In this document: positions 26,011-34,220 of the stretch, piece by piece
Numbering within the stretch: position 1 is the stretch's first letter
How the letters are laid out: each line of letters opens with the position of its first letter
Assembly: GCF_006715175.1 (NCBI RefSeq)
Contig: NZ_VFMQ01000001.1
Coordinates: forward strand, 1,860,001-1,924,000
Source of the DNA: Curtobacterium citreum
GTDB lineage: Bacteria > Actinomycetota > Actinomycetes > Actinomycetales > Microbacteriaceae
Reading direction: 5' to 3'
Length of the DNA stretch: 64,000 nt
Notes under the pieces: model-generated
What the model saw: the letters and a program-made list of their open reading frames with translations, nothing else
What the model was told of the DNA's origin: nothing
The model's database searches: none
Translations under genes and position numbers: made by a program

Positions 26011-26589
26011 ATGGCGAGGTGGGAACCCGGAGCGCGGGAGCGGTTGGTGCTGGCCGCGGTCGACCTGTTCTCGGAGCAGGGGTACGACGACACGACCGTG
26101 ACCGAGATCGCCGAGCGCGCCGGGGTGACGAAGAGCACCTTCTTCCGGCACTTCCCGGACAAGCGGGAGCTGCTCGTCGCCGGGCAGGAGACGCTCAGCC
26201 GACTGCTCGCCGAGGGGATCGCGGACGCGCCGGACGGGGCGACACCGCTCGAGGCCGTCGCGAACGGAGTGGAGCGGGCCTCGGCCGAGATGGGCCCGGT
26301 GAACCGGGAGCTCGGGCCCAGGCTCCGTGCGGCGGTGGCCGCGAGTGCGGAGCTGCGCGAGCGGGACGCCCTGAAGAGCGTCGGCCTGGCCGCGGCGATG
26401 ACCGACGCGCTGCTCGCGCGCGGGGTCGACGCGGTACCGGCGCGGCTCGCGAGCGAGATGGGCGTGCTCGCCTTCACACAGGGGTTCGAGCGGTGGTCGG
26501 GGCGGGGCGTCGCGGACGACGAGCCGCTCGCGGTGCAGACCCTGGCGGTCCTGCGCGAGCTGCGGGAGGCGGCGGCGGCGCTGCGCTGA
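26011..26589 (+). CDS. TetR/AcrR-family transcriptional regulator
   Basis: A 192-residue TetR regulator. The N-terminal HTH (AERAGVTKSTFFRHFPDK, about residues 33-50) is followed by an all-helical ligand domain. It is divergent from the SDR gene and lies just after the twin operators at 25930-25982, so it is the probable repressor of itself and the SDR. The ligand is unknown. It converges on the disrupted IMPase gene across a long palindrome. Confidence 0.9.
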   Translation: MARWEPGARERLVLAAVDLFSEQGYDDTTVTEIAERAGVTKSTFFRHFPDKRELLVAGQETLSRLLAEGIADAPDGATPLEAVANGVERASAEMGPVNRELGPRLRAAVAASAELRERDALKSVGLAAAMTDALLARGVDAVPARLASEMGVLAFTQGFERWSGRGVADDEPLAVQTLAVLRELREAAAALR

Positions 26590-26644
26590 GCCGGTGCGGT
26601 GCGGTGCGGTGCGGTGCGGTGTTGTGCGGGGCGGTGTGGTGGTC

Positions 26645-26710
26645 TCCGCACAACCGGAAGCACGCCGCGCCCGGGACTTCCGTGGCGCGGCGCGCTTCTG
26701 GTTGTTCGGC
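26645..26710. repeat. Dispersed palindrome family B
   Basis: Left arm CCGCACAACCGGAAGCACGC continuing to CGCGCC, paired with GGCGCGGCGCGCTTCTGGTT continuing to GTTCGG, with a few mismatches and a 12-base centre. It lies between the convergent tetR and IMPase genes, where it can end both transcripts. A second copy is at 30725-30804. A GGTGC direct repeat run (26593-26620) precedes it. Confidence 0.75.
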
Positions 26711-26743
26711 AGCAGAGCGCGCCGCCGCGCGCCGCCGACCCCG

Positions 26744-27512
26744 CTAGGCGCTGCCCGCGCGCAGCAGCGCCGCGGCCTCGCGCACGGCGGTCGGCGCGCC
26801 CGCCAGGTGCCAGCCGTGCCCGTGCGCCCGCACGACCTCGGCCGCGCCGCCGGCACCCTCGACGAGCGCCCGGCCCGGCAGCCAGTCCCAGTCGGCGCAG
26901 TCCGTCTGCACCCAGAGCGCCGTCCGCCCGGCGGCGACGTCCGCCAGGTCGCACGACCCCGAGCCGCTGATCCGGATGGTCGCGGCGGCACCGAGCAGGG
27001 CGAACAGCGGCGCGGTCGCACGCTCCCGCAGGTGCGAGGCGTTGAGGAACGTCGCGACGGCTCCGGACCCGAGCGGCACGTCGGGGATCGCCGGCACGGG
27101 GACGCCGTCGGCACGCGGTCACCCCCGCGCTCGCGACCCACGTCTCGTCGGGCAGGAGTCGTCGCACGGCACCGAGCACGAGTCCGCCGTCGACCTCGAG
27201 GGACACCGCGCTGCACCAGGCCGGCAGCCCGGCGACGTAGTTGTACGTGCCGTCGATCGGGTCGACGGTCCAGCGGCGGCCGTTCGCCGGGTCGTCGTGG
27301 GCGCCCTCCTCGCCGGTGACGCCGTCCCCGGGGCGCTGCTCGGCGAGCATGCCGTGCACGAGGTCCTCGGCGGCGCGGTCGGCCGCGGTCACCAGGTCGG
27401 CGGCCGAGGTCTTCTGCTCGGCCCGCGTGCCCGAGACCCGCATCTCCGCGGCGAGCGCGGCGGCCCGCGACACGAGGGCGACGGCGAGATCGCGGTCCGC
27501 CTCCGGGGTCAT
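26744..27512 (-). pseudogene. Inositol monophosphatase family gene, frameshifted
   Basis: The first part reads GEEGAHDD and WTVDPIDGTYNYVAGLPAWC, the metal-binding motifs of the IMPase/CysQ superfamily. After WVASAG, at about 27108-27122, the frame is lost by one extra base. The remainder continues in another frame as PAIPDVPLGSGAVATFLN and ends with CADWDWLPGRALVEGAGG, the second metal motif. With one base removed the product would be 255 residues and intact. The ATG overlaps the Nudix stop (ATGA), so the pair formed a nucleotide or phosphate-ester clean-up operon. A sequencing error is possible, since the region is G/C-rich. Confidence 0.75.
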
Positions 27513-28183
27513 CGACCCGCTCCCGTCCCGACCAGCCCGCGGAGTGCCGCCCACTGCAGCAGCAGGATCGTCTTGCCGTCGACGATGCGGCCGTCGTCGA
27601 GCATCGCGAGCGCCTCGTCGCCGGGGACCTCGAGCACCTCGATCTCCTCGCCCTCGTCCGCGATCCCGCCGCCGGCGTCGACCCGGTCCGCCGCGGAGTA
27701 CGGCGCCGCGTAGCAGTGCACCCGCTCGGTCACCGAGCCCGGGCTCATGTACGCGTCGACGACGTGGGTCAACGGGCCGAGGCGGACGCCGAGCTCCTCG
27801 TGCGCCTCGCGCCGGACCGCCGTCTCCGGGTCGTCGGCGTCGAGCAGGCCGGCGGCGACCTCGACGAGCATGCCGTCCGGGTGCTCGTTGACGTACGCGG
27901 GCCAGCGGAACTGCCGGGTCAGCAGGACGGTGCCGCGCTCCGGATCGTACGGGAGCACCGCCGCACCGTTGCCGCGGTCGTAGGTCTCGCGCTGCTGCGT
28001 CGTCCACGAGCCGTCCCGCCCGCGGACGTCGAACGTCGTCCGGCGGAGCACGTGCCAGCCGTCCGAGGTCACCTCGACGTCCCGGACGACCACGTCCGGG
28101 TTGCGGTCGAGGTCTCGGCCGACCCGGTCGAGACCGGTCCTGCCCCTGCTGTCCGGTTCGGTGGCCCCACGCGTCGTCGTCAC
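27509..28183 (-). CDS. Nudix hydrolase, ADP-ribose pyrophosphatase-like
   Basis: A 224-residue product from the GTG at 28183. The Nudix box region is GLLDADDPETAVRREAHEEL, keeping the REAHEELG core but one residue shorter than usual before it. Upstream, LTRQFRWPAYVNEHPDG and VEVAAG match the NudF/ADP-ribose pyrophosphatase subgroup, and a proline-type specificity residue region follows (DAYMSPGSVTERVH). The longer in-frame start reads through a tandem repeat and is rejected. Its stop overlaps the IMPase ATG. It likely hydrolyses ADP-ribose or a related nucleoside diphosphate sugar. Confidence 0.85.
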   Translation of the reverse strand: MTTTRGATEPDSRGRTGLDRVGRDLDRNPDVVVRDVEVTSDGWHVLRRTTFDVRGRDGSWTTQQRETYDRGNGAAVLPYDPERGTVLLTRQFRWPAYVNEHPDGMLVEVAAGLLDADDPETAVRREAHEELGVRLGPLTHVVDAYMSPGSVTERVHCYAAPYSAADRVDAGGGIADEGEEIEVLEVPGDEALAMLDDGRIVDGKTILLLQWAALRGLVGTGAGR

Positions 28184-28206
28184 GCCACCGACGCTAGCGG
28201 ACCGGC

Positions 28207-28264
28207 GCGAGCGGACGCGACGCGAGCGGACCCGACGCGAGCGGACCCGACGTGAGCGGACCGC
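28207..28264. repeat. 15-bp tandem repeat between divergent genes
   Basis: About four copies of GCGAGCGGACCCGAC (28207, 28222, 28237, 28252), the first and last slightly changed. It lies 24 bp upstream of the Nudix GTG and 77 bp before the next plus-strand gene. Copy number could vary between strains and alter the spacing of both promoters. Confidence 0.8.
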
Positions 28265-28340
28265 ACGGACTCGATCCCGCTGCGTGAGGGATCCGTCAGT
28301 GCCCGGCCCACCGCACGTCCCCGGGGCGAGGCTCCTGGAC

Positions 28341-28898
28341 GTGGACAGCAACACCGACCGACCGGCGACCGGCAGCCGCCGCCACGCCCCGGGCCGCCGC
28401 GCGCGGAGCCTGCAGGGCGAGCACCTCTGGGGCCGCTACACCGTGCAGCCCGTCACCCGGGCCCTGTGGAGTGCCCGGACCCTCGAGGTCTACCCGCCCG
28501 GCACGAACGCGACCGAGCTCCTGTTCCTCCGCGCCTGGCACGCCTGGCGCCTCGGTGGCCCGCTCACCGCTGCCGTGCTGCTCCTGGTGCTGCACGACCG
28601 TCCGTTCGTCGCCGTCGGGCTCGCCGTGACGCTGAACGTCGTCGGGTTCCTCGTGCTCGCCCGTGCCACCCGTCGCACCCGCCCGGCCGTCCGGACCCTG
28701 ACCGTCACGACCTTCCACGGCAACGGCCGCCCCGAGGAGCACGGTGACCGCCGGCTCTTCGACGGATCGCTCGACGCGCTCACCGTGCTCGAGCGGGCGC
28801 ACCGGCAGGACCGCGTCGGACGGGTCGAGTTCGAGCTCGTCTGGGGTGACGTCTGGGACGCGATCCCCGCGACCCCGGGGCGCGGGGCGCGGTCGTGA
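28341..28898 (+). CDS. Hypothetical membrane protein
   Basis: A 185-residue protein from the GTG at 28341 with GAGG upstream. A basic N-terminus (SRRHAPGRRARSLQG) and LWGRYTVQPVTRALWSARTL precede two adjacent helices (about residues 75-110), and a soluble C-terminal domain ends FELVWGDVWDAIP. No family assigned. Its stop overlaps a GTG opening a 27-residue frame, suggesting a two-gene unit. Confidence 0.6.
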   Translation: MDSNTDRPATGSRRHAPGRRARSLQGEHLWGRYTVQPVTRALWSARTLEVYPPGTNATELLFLRAWHAWRLGGPLTAAVLLLVLHDRPFVAVGLAVTLNVVGFLVLARATRRTRPAVRTLTVTTFHGNGRPEEHGDRRLFDGSLDALTVLERAHRQDRVGRVEFELVWGDVWDAIPATPGRGARS

Positions 28899-28978
28899 CC
28901 ACCGTCCTGACGCGACCGACCCTCCCGACCGCACCGGAGCAGGAGGACGACGGCACCGTGGTCCTCGGCTACGACTGA
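28895..28978 (+). CDS. Possible 27-residue small protein
   Basis: GTG start overlapping the stop of the previous gene (GTGA), reading VTTVLTRPTLPTAPEQEDDG and ending VVLGYD. The overlap is the same as in the true operon junctions of this window. The sequence is acidic at the C-terminus and has no membrane segment. There is no homology evidence, so this is a low-confidence call. Confidence 0.3.
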   Translation: MTTVLTRPTLPTAPEQEDDGTVVLGYD

Positions 28979-29002
28979 TCGACCGTCGGGCCCGTGACCC
29001 AC

Positions 29003-29046
29003 CGGACGGGAGGCACGGTGCCGGCCCGCCCCGCGCCTCCCGTCCG
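29003..29046. repeat. Dispersed palindrome family A, diverged centre
   Basis: CGGACGGGAGGC (29003-29014) pairs with GCCTCCCGTCCG (29035-29046), while the inner bases no longer match. It lies between the convergent 28.9 kb gene pair and the minus-strand tetR, consistent with a bidirectional terminator. Confidence 0.75.
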
Positions 29047-29058
29047 ACGGTGGTGCCG

Positions 29059-29688
29059 TCAGGCGGGGCCGCGTGTGGTCGCGTCGGCGACGGAGGCGAC
29101 CCGTACGTCGGCGTCGGCGATGCCGAAGGAGACGAGCAGGGGGACCCAGAGCGCGCGGAGGCGGGCGACGAGGTCGTCCGGCGTCGTCGTCGCGGCCGAC
29201 GTGACGAGCCCGAAGGTCGCCTCGAGGAGCAGGTCCTCGGCGCGGTCGGGCAGCGCCGGGGCGTCCGCGGGCCGGGCGGCGTCGAGCTGCTCGCGGATGA
29301 AGTCGGCCCAGACGAAGCCGCGGGGGACCTCGACGTCGGTGTGGAGGAGCTCGCGGAGCAGGCGGACGGCGCCGCCCGCCTCGGGGCGTTCGCGGGTCTC
29401 GAGCGCGGTGTCGAGCAGCACGCGGGTCAATCGTTCGACCCCGGCCGGCTCGTCGGCGGCGGCAGCGGCCGTCTCGACCCAGCGGACCTGCTGTTCCTCG
29501 ATCACGGCGACGGCGAGCGCGTGCTTCGACGGGAACAGGTGGTACCCGATCGCGGACTTGGGGCGTCCCATGGCCTCGGCGATGCGGGCGAAGCTCGTGG
29601 CCTCGTAGCCGTAGCGGGCGAACTGGGCCCCCGCCGCGGCGACGATCGCTCCACGTGACGCGGCCATCGCTGCCTGTCGTCGGTTCAC
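29059..29688 (-). CDS. TetR-family regulator, ScbR/ArpA-like
   Basis: A 209-residue TetR protein. The GTG at 29688 is preceded by AGGAGG at ideal distance, which decides the start. The HTH region (SFARIAEAMGRPKSAIGYHL, then FPSKHALAVAVIEEQ) resembles gamma-butyrolactone receptor-type regulators. Its target is not obvious: upstream lies the chorismate mutase operon on the same strand, with a separate palindrome at 30631-30644. No butyrolactone synthase is in the window, so a signalling role is not supported. Confidence 0.85.
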   Translation of the reverse strand: MNRRQAAMAASRGAIVAAAGAQFARYGYEATSFARIAEAMGRPKSAIGYHLFPSKHALAVAVIEEQQVRWVETAAAAADEPAGVERLTRVLLDTALETRERPEAGGAVRLLRELLHTDVEVPRGFVWADFIREQLDAARPADAPALPDRAEDLLLEATFGLVTSAATTTPDDLVARLRALWVPLLVSFGIADADVRVASVADATTRGPA

Positions 29689-29770
29689 GGTCCTCCTGGT
29701 CGGTGCCGGGCCGTCGGGTCGACCCGGCACCACTCTAGGAGCACTGTTCGCGTCGGTGTCGGTCTCGGCG

Positions 29771-30406
29771 TCAGTCGGTGCAGAAGTTCGACCACGCGAC
29801 GTGCAGGCCCTTGCGCTGCAGCGAGTCGAGGCCGGATTCGACCCGGTGTCGCTCGGCCTCGACGGCGTGGGCGCAGCGCGGCGCCGCGGCGATCGGCGCG
29901 ACCGCCGCGAGCCGGTCGACCAGGTCGTCGTCGATCTGCGTGATCTGCGTGCGGACGGCGGTCAGGTCGGGCGCGGTCGTCGGGGCGGACCACGGCTCGT
30001 GGGTCCACCGTGTGAAGAGTCCGCGCTGCACGAGCTTGCTCGCCGCGATCTGGTCGCGGAGCACCCGGGTCACGAGGTCCGGGTCGACGCCCTCGGCTCG
30101 GGCCCGGGCGACGCCCGCGTCGACGACGGCCTGCTCGCGGGCCGGGTCCGCGATCGGCTTCCCGCTCAGCCACTTGCTCTCCGCGACGGGCTCGGCCAGG
30201 GCGAGTCGGCTGACGACGAGGTCACCGACGCCCGAGAGCCGTCCGGTGTCGGTGCCGGCGAAGGTGGTGGTGTCGGACGTGGTCGGCGCGGCGATCGCGG
30301 GTCGGGCTGCGACGAGGCCGGAGCCGACCACCGTCGCGATCAGGCTCAGCAGCACGGCGGTCGTCATCGCGGTCCGTCGTCCAGCGGTGCGGGTGTGGCG
30401 TTCCAT
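29771..30406 (-). CDS. Secreted chorismate mutase (*AroQ gamma class)
   Basis: A 211-residue product with a Sec signal peptide (about residues 1-40, ending PAIAAP) and an all-helical AroQ-gamma domain. SRLALAEPVAESKW, DPAREQAVVD and VLRDQIAASKLVQRG carry the family's Arg, Lys, Asp, Arg, Glu-Gln active-site pattern. A C-terminal part contains two Cys (PRCAHAV and SNFCTD), expected to form the disulfide seen in mycobacterial secreted chorismate mutase. It converts chorismate to prephenate outside the cytoplasm; in other host-associated bacteria such enzymes are suspected effectors. Its first 43 bp overlap the upstream small gene. Confidence 0.85.
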   Translation of the reverse strand: MERHTRTAGRRTAMTTAVLLSLIATVVGSGLVAARPAIAAPTTSDTTTFAGTDTGRLSGVGDLVVSRLALAEPVAESKWLSGKPIADPAREQAVVDAGVARARAEGVDPDLVTRVLRDQIAASKLVQRGLFTRWTHEPWSAPTTAPDLTAVRTQITQIDDDLVDRLAAVAPIAAAPRCAHAVEAERHRVESGLDSLQRKGLHVAWSNFCTD

Positions 30407-30609
30407 GGGTGTTCCGTCTCCTCGTCGTCCAGGAAGCGGATCGTCACGTCCTCCGTTCGACGGCGGATCGCCCGGCGCAGGGGCTCCACCACGAGTTCGC
30501 TCCACGTCGGGTACACCTCGACGTGGTCGACGGCGGACGCGCACGAGCACGGTTCGACCACGGGCACGTCGAGTCCGGGGTAGACCGTGGTGACCTGGTG
30601 CAGCACCAT
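30364..30609 (-). CDS. Small hypothetical protein overlapping the chorismate mutase start
   Basis: An 81-residue frame with a good AAGGAG site before the ATG. It reads MVLHQVTTVYPGLDVPVVEP, a CSC pair, VEVYPTWSELVVEPLRRAIR, then an acidic tail. Its 3' end overlaps the chorismate mutase in another frame by 43 bp, so they are one transcript. No family is recognised. A 14-bp palindrome lies 22 bp upstream. Confidence 0.55.
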   Translation of the reverse strand: MVLHQVTTVYPGLDVPVVEPCSCASAVDHVEVYPTWSELVVEPLRRAIRRRTEDVTIRFLDDEETEHPWNATPAPLDDGPR

Positions 30610-30630
30610 GCCGCCGCTCCTTCCTGTCGC

Positions 30631-30644
30631 CAGACGATCGTCTG
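30631..30644. promoter_or_regulatory. 14-bp palindrome upstream of the chorismate mutase operon
   Basis: CAGACGATCGTCTG, perfect and loop-less, 22 bp before the ATG at 30609. Position and symmetry suggest an operator. The TetR at 29059-29688 is a candidate binder by proximity only. Confidence 0.5.
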
Positions 30645-30724
30645 ACGAAAGGAAGGTACCGCCGCGGTCGGCCCCGGCGCGATGAGGGTGCGCTCAGCCC
30701 GCGGTCCAGTGCGCCGGGCGGATC

Positions 30725-30804
30725 GTTGTGCGGCGTGCCGCCGCACAACGCGGAGCACTCCGCGCCACGGCGAACCATGGCGCGGAGTGCTTCCCGTTGT
30801 GCGG
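30725..30804. repeat. Dispersed palindrome family B, second copy
   Basis: Arms at 30741-30766 (CCGCACAACGCGGAGCACTC, then CGCGCC) and 30779-30804 (GGCGCGGAGTGCTTCCCGTT, then GTGCGG), 26 bp with two mismatches. A nested GTTGTGCGGC/GCCGCACAAC hairpin precedes and shares the left arm. It lies just after the amidase stop on the minus strand, as a terminator would. Confidence 0.75.
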
Positions 30805-30834
30805 AGCGCAGTCGGCCGGGCCGTCCGCCGTGGC

Positions 30835-31779
30835 TCAGCCCGCGGCGGCGCCCAGCACCGCCTTCGGCACCCGGTGCAGCGTCACGGCACCCACCGCGGC
30901 GAACGGGTGCAGCGGGTCCGGGTCGCCGGAGCCCGTCGGCCCGCCGAGCTTCGAGTCGCCCACGGCGCTGAGCACCGCGTACGCGTCCTCGGCGCTCCAC
31001 CCGTGCTCGTCGACCAGGAACGCGAACGTGTCCTCGTACCCGCGCCGGATGCTCTCCTGCACGGGGTCTCCGAGCCCGACGAACAGCCACTCCTCAGGCG
31101 TCTCGATGCGCGGCGCCCGGAGGGCGGCCCCGCCCTGCAGCAGGTCGACGGAGACGATCGCGGTGCCCTGGGCCTCGATCGCGACGAAGGACGACTCGCC
31201 CTCGGCCATGATCGCGTGCACGTCCCCGATCGACAGGAGCGCGCCGGTCACCCGCACGGGCAGGTACACGGTGGAGCCGGGGCGGGCCTCGGTCACGTCC
31301 ATGTTCCCGCCCTCGGCGTACGCGGGCATGATCGTCGAGTTCGTGCCCTCGGCCGGTGCCACCCCGATGCAGCCGATCATCGGCCGGACCGGGAAGGCGT
31401 GCCGGTCCGTCACGTGCACGACGCCGTCCTCGATCGGGCAGCGGCGCGCGAAGACCCCCTCGGGCATGACGTGCTGGAGCGCCCCGGACCCGGGGAGCGA
31501 GACCGACCAGCCGTGCGTCGTCAGCTCGATGTCGTGGATGTGCACCGCGAGGGTGTCGCCCGGCATCGCGCCCTCGACGTACACCGGGCCGGTCACCGGG
31601 TTGATCGGTGCCTGCAGCTGGGCCAGGTCGTGGTGCCGGTCGAGTTCGGCGTACACGGCGTCGGTCGTCTCGAAGCCGATCGTCTCGCCGGTGCCCGGGG
31701 TGATGCGGAGCACGGGCTCGCGTGCCGGGTCGAACCCGGGGACGCCGAGGGTGTTCGGCAGGTGGTGGTCGGGGGTCAT
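30835..31779 (-). CDS. Acetamidase/formamidase family amidohydrolase
   Basis: A 314-residue FmdA/AmdA family enzyme hydrolysing short amides to acid and ammonia. Family blocks are YVEGAMPGDTLAVHIHDIEL, PVRPMIGCIGVAPAEG, GGNMDVTEARPGSTVYLPV and LSIGDVHAIMAEGE. GGAAGGAG precedes the ATG, which overlaps the permease stop (ATGA). It is the last gene of peptidase-permease-amidase, a set fitting uptake and breakdown of an amide or proline-containing compound. It appears intact although its two upstream partners are broken. Confidence 0.85.
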   Translation of the reverse strand: MTPDHHLPNTLGVPGFDPAREPVLRITPGTGETIGFETTDAVYAELDRHHDLAQLQAPINPVTGPVYVEGAMPGDTLAVHIHDIELTTHGWSVSLPGSGALQHVMPEGVFARRCPIEDGVVHVTDRHAFPVRPMIGCIGVAPAEGTNSTIMPAYAEGGNMDVTEARPGSTVYLPVRVTGALLSIGDVHAIMAEGESSFVAIEAQGTAIVSVDLLQGGAALRAPRIETPEEWLFVGLGDPVQESIRRGYEDTFAFLVDEHGWSAEDAYAVLSAVGDSKLGGPTGSGDPDPLHPFAAVGAVTLHRVPKAVLGAAAG

Positions 31780-33168
31780 GCGTGGTCTCCTTCCGAGCCG
31801 ACCTCGGTCGACCGTCCCGTCGCACGGTAGTAGAGGAACACGATCGCACCGACGACCAGCCACACGATGCCGCCGACCTTGGCCTCGACCGCGGCGTTGA
31901 GCAGCACGTACCCGATGATCAGGAAGCCGATGAGCGGCACGACCAGGTGCAGCAGCCAGTTGCGCGACTTCCCCTTCACGACGTGGTGCACGAACACCGA
32001 CACGTGCAGGAGCATGAAGCCGAACAGGGCACCGAAGTTGACCAGGGACGAGATCGTGTCGATCTGCCCGACGAAGAACAGCACGAGGATCGCGGACAGC
32101 ACCGAGACGACGATGATCGCGTTCTGTGGGACCTGTCGGCCGTTCAGCTTGTGCAGGAACGCGGGGAGCTGCCGGTCGCGGCTCATCGAGAAGAGCAGGC
32201 GGCTCGTGGCGGCCTGCGCGGCCATGGCGTTGGCGATGCCGACGGCCAGGACGTTCACCGCGAAGAACGCCGTCGCCCACCCGCTCGACGAGGCCTGTTC
32301 GACGATCGAGAAGAAGGCGTTGCCGACCTCGCTGTCCGGGAACGCGTCCCGGTCGGCGGCCAGCGCGGAGGCGAGCCAGGTCTGCAGGACGAACAGGAAC
32401 GCGACGATCACGAGCGCCAGGATCATCGCGAGGCCGGCGCCCCCGCGGCGGCCGGTGGACTCCTCGGACAGGGTCGAGATGCCGTCGAAGCCGAGGAAGC
32501 TCAGCACCGCGATGGACAGGGCGCTCGCGATGAGCGGCGCGGAGACCTTCGCCGGGTCCCACACCTGGTCGGTCGAGAACGAGGCTCCGGGCACGGTGCC
32601 GCCGGTGAGGGCGACGATCGCGATGACGACGAAGATCGCGACGAACACGAGCTCGATGAGCAGGAAGATGCGGTTCGCGAGCTTGAGCGACGAGACGCCG
32701 AGCAGGTTGATGACGGTGTTGATCGCGACGAAGAGCAGCGCCCACAGCCAGCGGGGCGTGCCCGGGAAGATCCCGACCATGCTCTCCGCGGCGAACACGT
32801 AGAGCAGCGTCGGGACGAGCAGGTAGTCGAGCAGGATCGCCCAGCCGGCGAAGAACCCGGCGGCGGGGTGGATGCCGCGGCCGACGTACGAGAACACGCT
32901 GCCCGCGAGCGGGATGGACTTCGCCATCTGCGCGTACGCGAGCGCCGTGAAGATCATCGCCACGAGACCGACGAGGTAGACGAGCGGCACCATGCCGCTC
33001 GACGCGTTGTAGACGGTGCCGAAGATCGCCCAGGGGGCGATCGGCACCATGAACGACGAGCCCGTAGACGAGCAGGTCGGTGGTGGACACGGAGCGATTG
33101 AGCTCCTGCTTGTAGCCGTAGGCCTCGAGCTGCTGCTGTGCGGAGAGCTCGCTGTGCTGCTGCGACAT
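31776..33168 (-). pseudogene. APC-family amino-acid permease, frameshifted near the N-terminus
   Basis: The start is normal (MSQQHSELSAQQQLEAYGYK, then STTDLLVYGLV). At about 33051-33057 one extra base shifts the frame. The remainder reads FMVPIAPWAIFGTVYNASSG and about 12 helices of an APC permease (EESTGRRGGAGLAMILALV; GWATAFFAVNVLAVG) in the next frame, to the stop overlapping the amidase ATG. Removing one base restores 463 residues. The family imports amino acids or ethanolamine-like amines. Either a true inactivation or a sequencing error. Confidence 0.8.
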
Positions 33169-33208
33169 GACGGTTCCGTTCGGGGAGACGGTGCGTGGGT
33201 GGGGGGAG

Positions 33209-33254
33209 CCGGACGGGAGGATCGTGGCGGGGTGGTGCCGCGCCTCCCGTCCGG
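33209..33254. repeat. Dispersed palindrome family A
   Basis: CCGGACGGGAGG (33209-33220) pairs with CCTCCCGTCCGG (33243-33254). The inner part still shows ATCGTGGCGG on the left only. It sits in the 100-bp gap after the peptidase gene and before the permease, so it may terminate or attenuate between them. Confidence 0.75.
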
Positions 33255-33268
33255 TGTGGGGTCGCGAC

Positions 33269-34201
33269 CTAGGAGGTGGGCCGGTCCGCGACGGTGGGGT
33301 GGTCGTCGTGCGTCGCCGCGAACGCGGCGACGAGGCGGCGGAACTCCTCCGGCTGCTCCAGGTGGGTGCAGTGGCTGGCGCCGGGGAAGACGTGCTGGCG
33401 GACGTCGGCGATGCGCTCGACGAAGGGCTGCCAGGTGGCGGGGGTGGCCTCGTCGTGCTCGCCGGCGACGACCAGGGTGGGGACGGCGACCCGGTCGAGC
33501 CGGTCGACGATCGTCCAGTCGCGCATGGTGCCGATGACGTGGAACTCGTTCGGGCCGTTCATCGTGTGGTAGACCGTCGGCTCCTGTTCCATCTGGGTCT
33601 CGGAGTCGACGAAGTCCTACGGCATGGGGACGACGCGGCAGACGTGGCGCTCGTAGAAGACCTGCGTCGCGGCGAGGTACTCGGGGTCGTCGACCGTGCC
33701 GGCCTGCTCGTGCCGGGGCAGGGCGTCCTGGACGTCCCCGGGTAGCTGCGCGCGGAGCTCGGCGGCGCCGTCGACCCAGAGCTGCATCGACGCGGGGGAG
33801 TTGCAGATCATCAGGCTGCGCAGGTGTTCGGGCTGCCGGACGGCGATCTCCGCGCCGAGCATGCCGCCCCACGACTGCCCGAGGACGTGGTGGTCGCCGA
33901 GGCCCAGGTGCTCGACGAGCGCGGCGTACTCGTCGACGAAGAGCTGCGGGACCCAGGTGTCGACGGGGGCGTCGGGACGGTGGGAGCTTCGGCCGCAGCC
34001 GAACTGGTCGTGGTGGACGACGGTCCGACCGGTCTCGTCTGCAAGGGCCGCGAGGTTCCGGAGGTAGTCGTGGGCCATGCCGGGGCCGCCGTGCAGCACG
34101 ACGAGCGGCAGCGCACCGGGGGTCGGGGAGACGGGTTCGGTGACGCGATACCAGGTGTGGCCGTCGCGGAACGGCATCGTGCCTTCGGTGATGCGGGACA
34201 T
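33269..34201 (-). pseudogene. Proline iminopeptidase-like alpha/beta hydrolase with internal amber codon
   Basis: An S33-family hydrolase of 310 residues interrupted by one in-frame TAG at 33617-33619. Before it are the oxyanion LVVLHGGPGMAHDYLR and the nucleophile GQSWGGMLGAEIA. After it, in the same frame, TVYHTMNGPNEFH, GEHDEATP with the acid Asp and GASHCTHLEQP with the His complete the triad. GAG to TAG is the simplest change. The start at 34201 is used because an earlier one would lie across the operator at 34221-34246. It should release N-terminal proline or act on amino-acid amides. Confidence 0.8.
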
Positions 34202-34220
34202 GCCGCTCAGCATGGCTCCC

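Noticed and set aside
31776..33872. Continuous 698-codon frame joining the permease to sequence in the peptidase region
   Set aside because: The part upstream of about 33057 is out of frame with both real genes and is Arg/Pro-rich; the permease N-terminus is found in another frame with a proper start.
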